Positions 41,507 to 48,967 of a stretch of DNA of 64,000 nt are shown here, piece after piece. The translations under genes and the position numbers were made by a program. Numbering within the stretch: the first letter of the stretch is position 1; every line of letters begins with the position of its first letter. The DNA lies in contig NZ_CP107942.1 in the NCBI RefSeq assembly GCF_036053395.1, positions 2,570,501-2,634,500 of the forward strand, read 5' to 3'. The stretch comes from Actinoplanes sp. NBC_00393 (GTDB taxonomy: Bacteria; Actinomycetota; Actinomycetes; Mycobacteriales; Micromonosporaceae). The notes beneath the pieces were generated by a model that saw nothing but the letters and a program-made list of their open reading frames with translations, did no database searches and had not been told where the DNA came from.

Positions 41507-41531
41507 CCGGGCAGTGCCACGCACTGCCCGG
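41507..41531. terminator. Bidirectional terminator hairpin
   Basis: CCGGGCAGTGC and GCACTGCCCGG form a perfect eleven-base stem with a three-base loop between convergent genes ending at 41497 and 41563. It separates the GH block from the Hsp70/TIR block. Confidence 0.85.
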
Positions 41532-41562
41532 TCCCAGCTCGGCATAGTCCTCCGGGTGCCAC

Positions 41563-42765
41563 TCAGCGGATGCTGCGCCGCAGGCTCTTGACCTTCTTGA
41601 CGAGGTCGGCGAGGGCGGGCCCGACGTCGGGATCGTCCGGTCCGTAGGCGTTGAGCAGCCGGTGGGCCTTCACCTCGACCGGAGGAAAGGACGTGATGAC
41701 AGCCATGATGGCCGTCGGATTCCCACGGTTGCGATTCAGATGGTTGACCAGCCGGTTGAACTCGCTGACGCACTTGTGCACCTTTACGACCTTGGTTACG
41801 CGCGCGTTCCACTCGTCGTTGGTCCGCGTGCTCGCGGCGATTCTGCGGCGCACGGCTGTCACCTGATCGGCCAGTGCCGTGTTGGTGGCCGCCTGCTCCG
41901 CGAGTTCGTCGGCGCGGCGCAGGAACCGGGCCGTCCGCCGGATCTGTGCCAGCCACTTCTCCCATTCCGGCAAGGCGGTCAGCATGATCGACTCTGCGAT
42001 GTGCAGGAGCGCGTTCGCCTCCTCGATGATGGCCTCGGTGTGGCGCGGATCGCGCTGCCGGGCTCGGCCGAGATGCGCCGCCGCCGCGGTGTAGTCACCC
42101 GACTCGAGAGCCTTCCGGCCGTGGGTCATCTCCTCCCTGGACAGCCAGGCCAGCACGGTCTGCAGCGTCGCGTGTGTGAGCTCGGTCGGTCCGCCCGGCT
42201 CCGGGTGATGGGTGCGCTCGCGGGCGTAGACGCGCCGGGCCTCGAAGGACTCGTCACCGGACAACGTCGGGGCACAGGCGTCGAGCAGCTTCAGCGCCGC
42301 ATCGGCCTCGCCGGCGCGCAGCCGCAGGCGTGCCTGGCCGATGGGCTGATCGGTGAGCCGACGTTGCAGAGTGGCCAGGTCGCGTTCCACCTTCGCCAGC
42401 GCCTCAGCGCCGCGTACCCGGCTTCGGGCACGCTCGAGTGCGGCAACCGCGGCCGGCGCGTTGCCGGCGCTCATCAGGCAGAAACCCTTCCACAGCCAGG
42501 GGCCGGCCACCGTGGGGTCCAGCCCGATGGCGATGTCGAGCAGGCCGATGGCACCCTGGTAGTCACCGCTTTCGCACATCCTGATCGCCCGCTGGACCAG
42601 CCGGCCGGCTTTGGCCGCCGGATCCGTACCGTCCGGGGAGCGAGACCTGCCGCTGACGTCGAACTCCAGGATCGAGGGTTCGTGCTCGTCCGGCTTCCGG
42701 CGGCCCGCTTCGTCGTCGTCCCGATCGCCGGGATCGGCCAGGCCCGGGCCGCGGCCCGAGGTCAT
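41563..42765 (-). CDS. TPR-type repeat protein, last gene of the Hsp70/TIR operon
   Basis: Protein of 400 residues without signal peptide. Residues 55-170 show tetratricopeptide-like helices (AIRMCESGDYQGAIGLLDIAIGLDPTVAGPWLWKGFCLMSAGNAPAAVAALERA) and a second TPR-like pair follows (GRKALESGDYTAAAAHLGRARQRDPRHTEAI written here in part as GDYTAAAAHLGRARQRDP). The C-terminal 130 residues are a long charged helical region (coiled-coil-like) with repeated Asn/Arg. No catalytic motif. Its ATG overlaps the stop of the 72-residue gene (ATGA). As scaffolding TPR protein it may bind other operon products; no more can be said. Confidence 0.8.
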   Translation of the reverse strand: MTSGRGPGLADPGDRDDDEAGRRKPDEHEPSILEFDVSGRSRSPDGTDPAAKAGRLVQRAIRMCESGDYQGAIGLLDIAIGLDPTVAGPWLWKGFCLMSAGNAPAAVAALERARSRVRGAEALAKVERDLATLQRRLTDQPIGQARLRLRAGEADAALKLLDACAPTLSGDESFEARRVYARERTHHPEPGGPTELTHATLQTVLAWLSREEMTHGRKALESGDYTAAAAHLGRARQRDPRHTEAIIEEANALLHIAESIMLTALPEWEKWLAQIRRTARFLRRADELAEQAATNTALADQVTAVRRRIAASTRTNDEWNARVTKVVKVHKCVSEFNRLVNHLNRNRGNPTAIMAVITSFPPVEVKAHRLLNAYGPDDPDVGPALADLVKKVKSLRRSIR

Positions 42766-42980
42766 GACCGTTCCCCAGACCGCCGTATCTGCTCCACCGC
42801 GGCCCGGACCAACTCGACCTCCCGGTCGTGGCCGATCTCCGCGATGTCCAGGACGGCGCGCCGGAGCTCGATGCGGCGCAGGTCTGCGCTCATGTCCTCA
42901 TCGATCTCCAGGGCCGGCTCGGGAAGCTCCCGCAGCAGCGAGTCCGGTTCGGGCAGCGCCGGCACCGGCTCACGGGTCAT
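42762..42980 (-). CDS. Small acidic protein of the Hsp70/TIR operon
   Basis: Seventy-two residues, highly charged, mostly helical by composition (DLRRIELRRAVLDIAEIGHDREVELVRAAVEQIRR). I do not recognise a family. A strong AGGAGG ribosome site precedes its ATG, and it overlaps both neighbours (11 bases with the membrane-anchored TPR gene, four with the TPR gene after it), so it is very likely translated. It could be a small adaptor or an inhibitor of one of its neighbours; nothing in the sequence decides. Confidence 0.7.
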   Translation of the reverse strand: MTREPVPALPEPDSLLRELPEPALEIDEDMSADLRRIELRRAVLDIAEIGHDREVELVRAAVEQIRRSGERS

Positions 42981-44805
42981 GGCGTACCTCCTGGTCTGTG
43001 GGAAGTAGCTGCCCGCCTATCGTGGCGAGCAGGGTGGCCTCGCATTCGGCGACCTGCCTAGCTTGCCGTTCCAGTTCTGCGTTCGCGGCGGCGAGCCGGG
43101 CAGACAGCTCGGCGGCGGCCGCGTAGTCCGTGCCGAGAGCACCGGCGAGGCCTTCCACTCGTGCCGCCAGCAGGCCGGCACGATCATGCAGTTCGGCCAC
43201 GGTCGGGGACGTCTCCGGTGTGGCTGCCGCGTCGGCCACTGCGTCGCGGTTGCGCACCCGCCCGTACCGGTCTCCCGGTGCCTGCCCTGCGGTCGCCCGG
43301 ACCGCGGTGCCCGTGGTGGCGATCTGGTCCAGCAGGTCCGCGTACTCGTCGCCGGACCGCTTCTGCCGGTCCGCGTCCCGCAGGATCCGCAGCACCTGAG
43401 GCTCGCGGACGCCGAGCATGTGTGCGGCTCGTAGCTCCGTGACCGCCTGCTGCCGGGCCGGGTCCGAGCCGGCCAGGTGGTGGCGCAGCAGCCCGACGAC
43501 GAGGTACGGATCGGCGAACGACGGCTCGATCTGGGCCGCGCAGGCGAATCGGCTCGCGCAGGCGTCGATGAACTTCTGCGCCCGGGCGGGATCGGAGGTC
43601 TCCTCCGACCACATGCGCATCAGAGCCAGGGCGCGCAGCAGGTGGAGGTCGCGCAGGGTCTGCAGGCGGTCGCGTTCGGCTTCGGGCAGGGCACGTCTCG
43701 CGGCGGCCTGCGCCAACTGGGCGGCGACCTCGTCGCCGGGAGCCTGCGGCCAGGAATGCTGCAGCGGATCCTTCGGGTTCTGCAGGCGCAGGCACTCGGT
43801 CAGCAGCATGACCACCTGCCTCGCCGCGCCGGGCTGATCCTCCAGCCACGTCGTCAGGGCGAGCCCGAGCTTCGCCGAGATGCGCAGCTCGGTGCTGTCG
43901 GCCGCCTTGTCGAGCTCGGTGAACTGCTCGCGTGCCGCCGGCAGATCCCGGTTCAGCAGCGCGCGGGCGCCGATGACGGTGTGCCGGCTGCGGAGGTCCG
44001 CCGGCACTCGGCCGCGGAAGTCGCCGAGCCGTTCCACCTCGTCGAACAGTTTGGCGGCATCCTCGATCCGGCCGTCCGACACCGCCTGGGTCGCCTGCTG
44101 GAACAGTACGACGCCGTACAGTTTCCTCGCCTGCGCGACGTCGAGCCGGCCGGCCCTGGCGAGCGCGCCGAGAATCGTGGCGGCGCCGTCGAAGTCCCGG
44201 CGTTTCACGCGCAGGTAGGCCAGAAGGTACGCGGTCTGCGCGTCGTCCGGCTGTTCGCGGTGCAGCGCGGCCAGCCGGTGCTCGGCCTCGTCCAGATCGG
44301 CCATGCGGTAGAGGCCGTAGGCGATGAAGAACCGGGCGCGGCCGCGCGACCGTTCGGGCAGCTGTCCCTCGATGCGGGTCAGCCCAGTGACCGCGGACCG
44401 GTACGAACCGCCGGCCAGTTCCCGGACGAGGTTCTCGTACTCGCTGACCCGCTGCCGGGGCTGTCGCAAACCGAGGTTCACCAGGGGCACCGCCACTCCG
44501 GCCAGCAGCAGGAGCAATGCGCCGACGATGAATCCAGAGACGCCGGCCGAGTCGTTCTCGTTCGGCGCCGCCGGTGCCGGGGCCGCCGGGGCGACCGACG
44601 CCGTCGCAGTGAACTCGCGGCCTGCACCGCGCAGCACGACGTCATAGCGCCCGGGCGGCAGGGAGACACCTGGATCGAGATGGATCGTCAATGGCGTGGC
44701 CGGTGCGCCGGACGGGCCCGGTGCCGCCGCGGCGGGGACAGCGGACATCATCACGGTCGCGGCGGCGAGGAACAAGCTCAGCAGTCGTCGATGTCGTGCA
44801 GCCAC
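42970..44805 (-). CDS. Membrane-anchored repeat (TPR-like) protein
   Basis: Protein of 611 residues. It starts with a signal peptide (RRLLSLFLAAATVMMSAVPAAAA), then a small exported beta domain (about 30-80, LPPGRYDVVLRGAGREFT), one transmembrane helix (SGFIVGALLLLLAGVAVPLV) and a long cytoplasmic helical-repeat region (about 120-540) with TPR-like units such as AYGLYRMADLDEAEHRLAAL and AYLLAYLRVKRRDFDGAATIL. The tail (540-611) is coiled-coil-like. It would place the repeat scaffold at the membrane. The GTG at 44805 has AGGAGG seven bases upstream. It overlaps the preceding pseudokinase gene by 28 bases. Confidence 0.82.
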   Translation of the reverse strand: MAARHRRLLSLFLAAATVMMSAVPAAAAPGPSGAPATPLTIHLDPGVSLPPGRYDVVLRGAGREFTATASVAPAAPAPAAPNENDSAGVSGFIVGALLLLLAGVAVPLVNLGLRQPRQRVSEYENLVRELAGGSYRSAVTGLTRIEGQLPERSRGRARFFIAYGLYRMADLDEAEHRLAALHREQPDDAQTAYLLAYLRVKRRDFDGAATILGALARAGRLDVAQARKLYGVVLFQQATQAVSDGRIEDAAKLFDEVERLGDFRGRVPADLRSRHTVIGARALLNRDLPAAREQFTELDKAADSTELRISAKLGLALTTWLEDQPGAARQVVMLLTECLRLQNPKDPLQHSWPQAPGDEVAAQLAQAAARRALPEAERDRLQTLRDLHLLRALALMRMWSEETSDPARAQKFIDACASRFACAAQIEPSFADPYLVVGLLRHHLAGSDPARQQAVTELRAAHMLGVREPQVLRILRDADRQKRSGDEYADLLDQIATTGTAVRATAGQAPGDRYGRVRNRDAVADAAATPETSPTVAELHDRAGLLAARVEGLAGALGTDYAAAAELSARLAAANAELERQARQVAECEATLLATIGGQLLPTDQEVRHDP

Positions 44806-46148
44806 CTTCTCGCCTCCTCCGCGGAGAGGTTCCCGGCGTCCACCAGCGTGGGAATTCGGCGATGTGCCAGAGCCTTGATGGCTGCGCAGTTGGCATCGCT
44901 CTCCGGCCGGCTGATGCCGCGCCAGCAGCGACACGACTCCAGCAGGATCGCCGGATTGCTCGCGTCGCGTTCGCCGGCCTCGTACAGGGCGCGCAGAGCG
45001 GCGCCGAATTCTCTGTTGTGCTGGTGGACGGCGGCCTCCCACATCCACAACGAGGCGGCGGCGTGCGATCTGTGTGGCCGCACGAACGCGACCTCCTCGA
45101 GCAGCCGTGGACCTAATCGGTCACGCTCGGCAGGCCGCTCGGTCCAGAGCCGCCGGAGCAGCTCACACCGGCGGATCCGGACGTCGACATGGGCCGGCTC
45201 GACGGCCACCGCCCGGTCGAGATGGGCGAGTGCCGCCTCCAGATCGCCGGTCTGCCGGCAGATGTCCGCGGCGAGCTGGTGCCTGCCCAACTGCTCCGCG
45301 CGGGTACGTCCAATGTCCCATGCGAGAATCGCCAGCGCCGCGGCGGGATCGTCCTGGCGCAGCTGTTGCGCGAGAGCGATGAGATCTGCCGCGGCTATCA
45401 GTACACGGCGCAACTCCGCAGCCGTGGACGGCCGAGCGTCGGCCGCGTTGTCGCGGTAGCGGCGCATCGTCGCGAACAGCGCCTCGACGCGTTTCAGGCT
45501 GCCCAATCCGCGGTCTACCGCCGAGGCCGCCACGTCGGAGCCGACCAGCGCGCCGCGTGCCTGCGCCTCCACCCGCTCGGCCGGGCCGGCACACGGGAAC
45601 GCGGCGCAGCTTAGAGCGAGAGCGGCGATGGAACCCAGCGCGTACATGTCCTCGGCGCTGCCTGCCGGCGCGAGTCCTCGGACGATCTCCGGCGCCAGGA
45701 TGGCCAGGGAGAGCTCGTCCACGTCGAACAGGTCGGCCGGGCTGGCAAGACGCACCGGCGGGCATGGCGCCAGCCATGCGGTGACAGCGCCGCCGTCGGA
45801 GAGCAGGACGATGCCGTACGGATCAAGCCCGAGCGACGGCAGCTGACTCGTCTGCCACTGGTCCACGCTCTCGCAGACCGGAACCAGCAGCCGTAACCGG
45901 TCGGGCCAGCGGTCCGCGGCATCCAGGCCGGCAGCCAGGGTCCGGTAGCCGGGCGGCACCGCGTACTCGATGCGGTAGCCGTCGTGGCCGGGTCCGTCGC
46001 CGACGACGGTGAGCATCCGTTTCTGGCCGGGCTCGCGCACCGTCGCCAGCCCGGCCCGGAAAGCCTCGTCGCACAGCCGGGGATCGATGACGCGAACGAT
46101 CCGGTCGTTCTCGTACCTCAGGACCCCGCGTGCGGTGTGTCCGGTCAC
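44778..46148 (-). CDS. Pseudokinase-TPR protein of the Hsp70/TIR operon
   Basis: Protein of 456 residues. The first 260 residues look like a degenerate Ser/Thr kinase: LAILAPEIVRGLAPAGSAEDMYALGSIAALAL copies the APE to DxxxLG part of a kinase C-lobe (given here only in short form, APEIVRG and DMYALG), but no Lys of the VAIK motif, no HRD and no DFG are seen. The rest (about 300-456) is helical repeat of TPR type (LEAALAHLDRAVAVEP). It starts with a GTG that overlaps the Hsp70 stop codon (GTGA). A phosphotransfer role is unlikely; binding or scaffolding is more plausible. Confidence 0.78.
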   Translation of the reverse strand: MTGHTARGVLRYENDRIVRVIDPRLCDEAFRAGLATVREPGQKRMLTVVGDGPGHDGYRIEYAVPPGYRTLAAGLDAADRWPDRLRLLVPVCESVDQWQTSQLPSLGLDPYGIVLLSDGGAVTAWLAPCPPVRLASPADLFDVDELSLAILAPEIVRGLAPAGSAEDMYALGSIAALALSCAAFPCAGPAERVEAQARGALVGSDVAASAVDRGLGSLKRVEALFATMRRYRDNAADARPSTAAELRRVLIAAADLIALAQQLRQDDPAAALAILAWDIGRTRAEQLGRHQLAADICRQTGDLEAALAHLDRAVAVEPAHVDVRIRRCELLRRLWTERPAERDRLGPRLLEEVAFVRPHRSHAAASLWMWEAAVHQHNREFGAALRALYEAGERDASNPAILLESCRCWRGISRPESDANCAAIKALAHRRIPTLVDAGNLSAEEARRWLHDIDDC

Positions 46149-48010
46149 CGGCTGCGCGCCTCGGTGTAGGTCTCGAACAGGGTGTCGCCGCATTCGGCGA
46201 TGCGCTCTGGGGTCCCCTGGTGCACCGCGTCCACGAAAGCCGTGTAGGCGGCCAGCAGGCGCTCGCGGGACTCGCCGGCCAACCGGTCGAGTTCCTGGCG
46301 GGACCGGCCCGCGATCAGCGCGTACTCGGGTGGGGTCTTCTCCGGCAGCGGCGGGATGGTGGGCGCCGGCGGCTCCTCGGCCGGCGGTTTCGGCATGCCG
46401 GCCATCTCGGCGTGCAGTTTGGCCGAGCTCTGCTCGATGCCTTCGCGGCTGGTGTGCACGCTGCACCGCAGGTCGGCCTCGCGGACGGTGCCGTTGTTGA
46501 CGCAGTGGACCTTGACGTGCAGCAGGCCGTCGATGTCGAGGGCGAAGGTCACCTCGAGGTCCCAATAACCCCGCGGGCGTGGCTCCGGGAAGGCGATCGG
46601 CACCGATCCGACGAACTGGTTGTCGATCGCCGACTCGTGCTCGCCCTGGAACACCTGAATGGGCAGCTCGGTGACGTTGTCGTCGGCGTTGGTGTAATGC
46701 TGGGCGGCCTCGCCGGGGATGCGGCTGTCCTTCGGCAGGATGATGGAGAACCGGTCGTGCAGCGTACGGACACCGAGCGAATGGCTCGTGACGTCCTGCA
46801 ACACGATCGCGTCCGGCTCGACCATCGCGGATTCGCCGCCGGCCGGCCGGATCACGACATCCTCTCCCAGGTACGCGTCGGCGGGGGCGTATTCGCGGGC
46901 GAGCATCCCGGCGCCGCGGGCGACCACCTCGTCCGGGTTCAGATCGATCCGGACGTCACGCAGCTCCAGACCGAGCCGCTCGGCGAGCATGGGCCGGATG
47001 CACGCGATCCGGGTCGAACCGCCGACCAGTAGCACCTGCTCGATCATCTCCGGCTCGATCCCGTTGCTCTGCCGTGCCGACTCGATCGCCTCGTCCAAGC
47101 ACGTCAGTGACCGCTCCAGCAGGTCGGCGATCAGCGATTCGAAGGTCACCCGGCTGAGTGGGATGTTGGCACTGACCTCCGCGGTGAGATACGGCAGGTC
47201 GAGCGTCGTCATGGAGGCGCTGGACAGCTCGCGTTTGCGCAACTCGGCCTCGCGCTTGATCCGGCGGCGGACCTTCGGGTCACCGGACAGGTCGACCCCG
47301 AACTCTTGACGGATCTGCTCAAGCGCGTAGGTGACGATCCGGTCGTCGAAGTCCCCGCCGCCCAGATGCGAGTCACCGCCGGTGCCGACCACGCTGACGT
47401 TCCTGCCGTGCACCTGGATGACTGAGACGTCGAACGTGCCACCGCCCAGGTCGTATACGACATAGGTGACCGTACGGTCGCCTTCCGCCTTGTCCGCGCC
47501 GAAGCACACGGCCGCCGCGGTCGGCTCGTTGACCAGCATGCGCACGTTGAGCCGGGCCATCCGGGCGGCCTCCTCGGTCGCCCGGCGCTGGGGTTCTCGG
47601 AAGTACGCCGGCACGGTGATCACGGCGTCGTGGATCGCCTCGCCGACGTGTTCCTCGGCCTGGCGCTTGAGCTCCATCAGGATGAACGCGGAGATCTCCT
47701 GCGGCAGGTACTCCTGCCCGCGGAACCGGATGCGTTGCGGCACACCGGGATCCTCCGTGCCGGTGGGCTGCCGTTCGAACGTGCCCATCAGTCGCTTGAC
47801 CTCGATGACGGTGTTCTGCGGGTTGAGCACCATGCTGTTCTGCGCCGGCATGCCGACGATGACCTGGTCGCTGCGGTCGACGCCGACGACGGAGGGCACG
47901 GTGGCGTAGCCCTGGCGGTTCGGGATGATCGTCGTCTCCCGTCCGTCCCAGACGCTGACTGCCGAGTACGTCGTGCCGAGGTCGATGCCGATTACCCGGT
48001 GGAAGTCCAC
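46145..48010 (-). CDS. Hsp70 (DnaK-like) chaperone of the TIR operon
   Basis: Protein of 621 residues, near the length of DnaK. The actin-like ATPase is complete: IGIDLGTTYSAV (phosphate 1), VVYDLGGGTFDVSV (phosphate 2), LLVGGSTRIACI and NPDEVVARGA. The substrate-binding beta domain follows (DVTSHSLGVRT, IPGEAAQHYTNADDN, VFQGE) and then a short C-terminal helical lid region with a Pro-rich insertion (PPAEEPPAPTIPPLPEKTPP). It is clearly a paralogue rather than housekeeping DnaK, judging by LGVRT in place of LGIET and by its neighbours. The GTG at 48010 with GAGGAGG upstream is chosen. It probably works with the GrpE-like protein encoded before it. Confidence 0.92.
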   Translation of the reverse strand: MDFHRVIGIDLGTTYSAVSVWDGRETTIIPNRQGYATVPSVVGVDRSDQVIVGMPAQNSMVLNPQNTVIEVKRLMGTFERQPTGTEDPGVPQRIRFRGQEYLPQEISAFILMELKRQAEEHVGEAIHDAVITVPAYFREPQRRATEEAARMARLNVRMLVNEPTAAAVCFGADKAEGDRTVTYVVYDLGGGTFDVSVIQVHGRNVSVVGTGGDSHLGGGDFDDRIVTYALEQIRQEFGVDLSGDPKVRRRIKREAELRKRELSSASMTTLDLPYLTAEVSANIPLSRVTFESLIADLLERSLTCLDEAIESARQSNGIEPEMIEQVLLVGGSTRIACIRPMLAERLGLELRDVRIDLNPDEVVARGAGMLAREYAPADAYLGEDVVIRPAGGESAMVEPDAIVLQDVTSHSLGVRTLHDRFSIILPKDSRIPGEAAQHYTNADDNVTELPIQVFQGEHESAIDNQFVGSVPIAFPEPRPRGYWDLEVTFALDIDGLLHVKVHCVNNGTVREADLRCSVHTSREGIEQSSAKLHAEMAGMPKPPAEEPPAPTIPPLPEKTPPEYALIAGRSRQELDRLAGESRERLLAAYTAFVDAVHQGTPERIAECGDTLFETYTEARSR

Positions 48011-48501
48011 GGTGCTCCTCCTCGCGTGCTGGTGGGGGTGTGCCGATCGCCCTGGATCTCGACCAGGGCAGGCCGGAGTCTGCGCCGGCGCAGCAGGTAG
48101 CCGTCCTCGAGAATGCGGACGACGGTGTGCGGCGGCGCGGCCGGGAACGGCGACTCGGTGGGCTCGACGACTGCGACGCACCGGTGCTGGTCCGCGTCGT
48201 AGAGATCCACGCCGACCCGGATCGGCTCGACTTCCGCACCCATTCGCCGCAGGACTCCGCGCAGCGTCGCCGCCACACTGCGGACGTGCCGGTTAACCAG
48301 TTCCGGATCGCCCGATCCGGGTGCGGCGAGCAGACGGTCCACCGCGTCGAGCGGATCGATCAGCTCCAGGCACAGGTCCCGTACCGCCGCGAAGGCGAGC
48401 GCGTCCTGCAAATCGTGGCGCAGGGCGCCCACGTTCGCGTCGACCTGATCGATACGTCGTCCGAAGTCGTCCAGGCGCCGGTCGATCTCGTCGTCATCCA
48501 T
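47992..48501 (-). CDS. GrpE-like nucleotide exchange factor
   Basis: Protein of 169 residues. The N-terminus forms a long charged helix (DRRLDDFGRRIDQVDANVGAL), and the C-terminal beta part has the GrpE pattern DLYDADQHRCVAVVEP followed by VVRILEDGYLLRRRRLRPALVEI, matching the conserved G-Y-x-L-x-x-R-x-L-R-P end of GrpE. It should release ADP from the neighbouring Hsp70. It is co-encoded with it, overlapping by 19 bases, and with the J-like gene, overlapping by eight bases. Confidence 0.88.
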   Translation of the reverse strand: MDDDEIDRRLDDFGRRIDQVDANVGALRHDLQDALAFAAVRDLCLELIDPLDAVDRLLAAPGSGDPELVNRHVRSVAATLRGVLRRMGAEVEPIRVGVDLYDADQHRCVAVVEPTESPFPAAPPHTVVRILEDGYLLRRRRLRPALVEIQGDRHTPTSTRGGAPWTSTG

Positions 48502-48967
48502 GCGGGGTTCCGTCCGTTCGGTATCGGCCTGGCCGTTCGTCGTCGTCCAGCAGCGGGTGCCAGGTCATGTCGGCGGTGAAGTCCCGGCGTTCCAGGTCGG
48601 AGGCCGCAGGCGGAGGGGCGCCGGCCTCGTCGAGGTGCCGGGTGATGGCCCGGCGCAGCGCCACGATCTGGTCCACAGGGTCGCGGAACATCGGTGCGGC
48701 GGCAGTGCGTACCGAGAACAGCCTCAGATGCGGGTTGGCGGCGTCGTACTCGCGGCGGCGGGCGGGCCGGGCCAGTTCCTCCCCGGCCGCGTTGAGGATC
48801 TTCTGCAGCCGGATCAATTCATCGCGGTTCACCGGCTCGTTGCGCTGCCGCAGCCGCAGCTCGTGCACGCCCGTGTCGCGAGCCCGGTTGATCTGCTCCT
48901 GGGTGGCGTCGGGCGAGATCCCGAGCACGGCATAGAGCGAGTCGGTGTCCAGTTCGACGCGGAACAT
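48494..48967 (-). CDS. J-domain-like protein lacking HPD
   Basis: Protein of 157 residues. Residues 10-78 resemble a J-domain: LYAVLGISPDATQEQINRA corresponds to helix I-II, and LIRLQKILNAAGEEL then RREYDAAN correspond to helices III-IV (family: AYEVLSDPEKRxxYD). The loop that normally holds HPD reads HELRLRQRNEPVNRDEL, so the tripeptide needed to stimulate Hsp70 ATPase is absent. The C-terminal half has no recognised domain (contains DPVDQIVALRRAI and TWHPLLDDDERP). Strong AAGGAG site. It overlaps the large repeat gene by one base and the GrpE-like gene by eight. Confidence 0.75.
   Translation of the reverse strand: MFRVELDTDSLYAVLGISPDATQEQINRARDTGVHELRLRQRNEPVNRDELIRLQKILNAAGEELARPARRREYDAANPHLRLFSVRTAAAPMFRDPVDQIVALRRAITRHLDEAGAPPPAASDLERRDFTADMTWHPLLDDDERPGRYRTDGTPHG

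Noticed and set aside
46145..48967. Housekeeping dnaK-grpE-dnaJ operon
   Set aside because: The J-like protein lacks HPD, the gene order is reversed, no hspR is present, and the genes are embedded among TIR and TPR genes.
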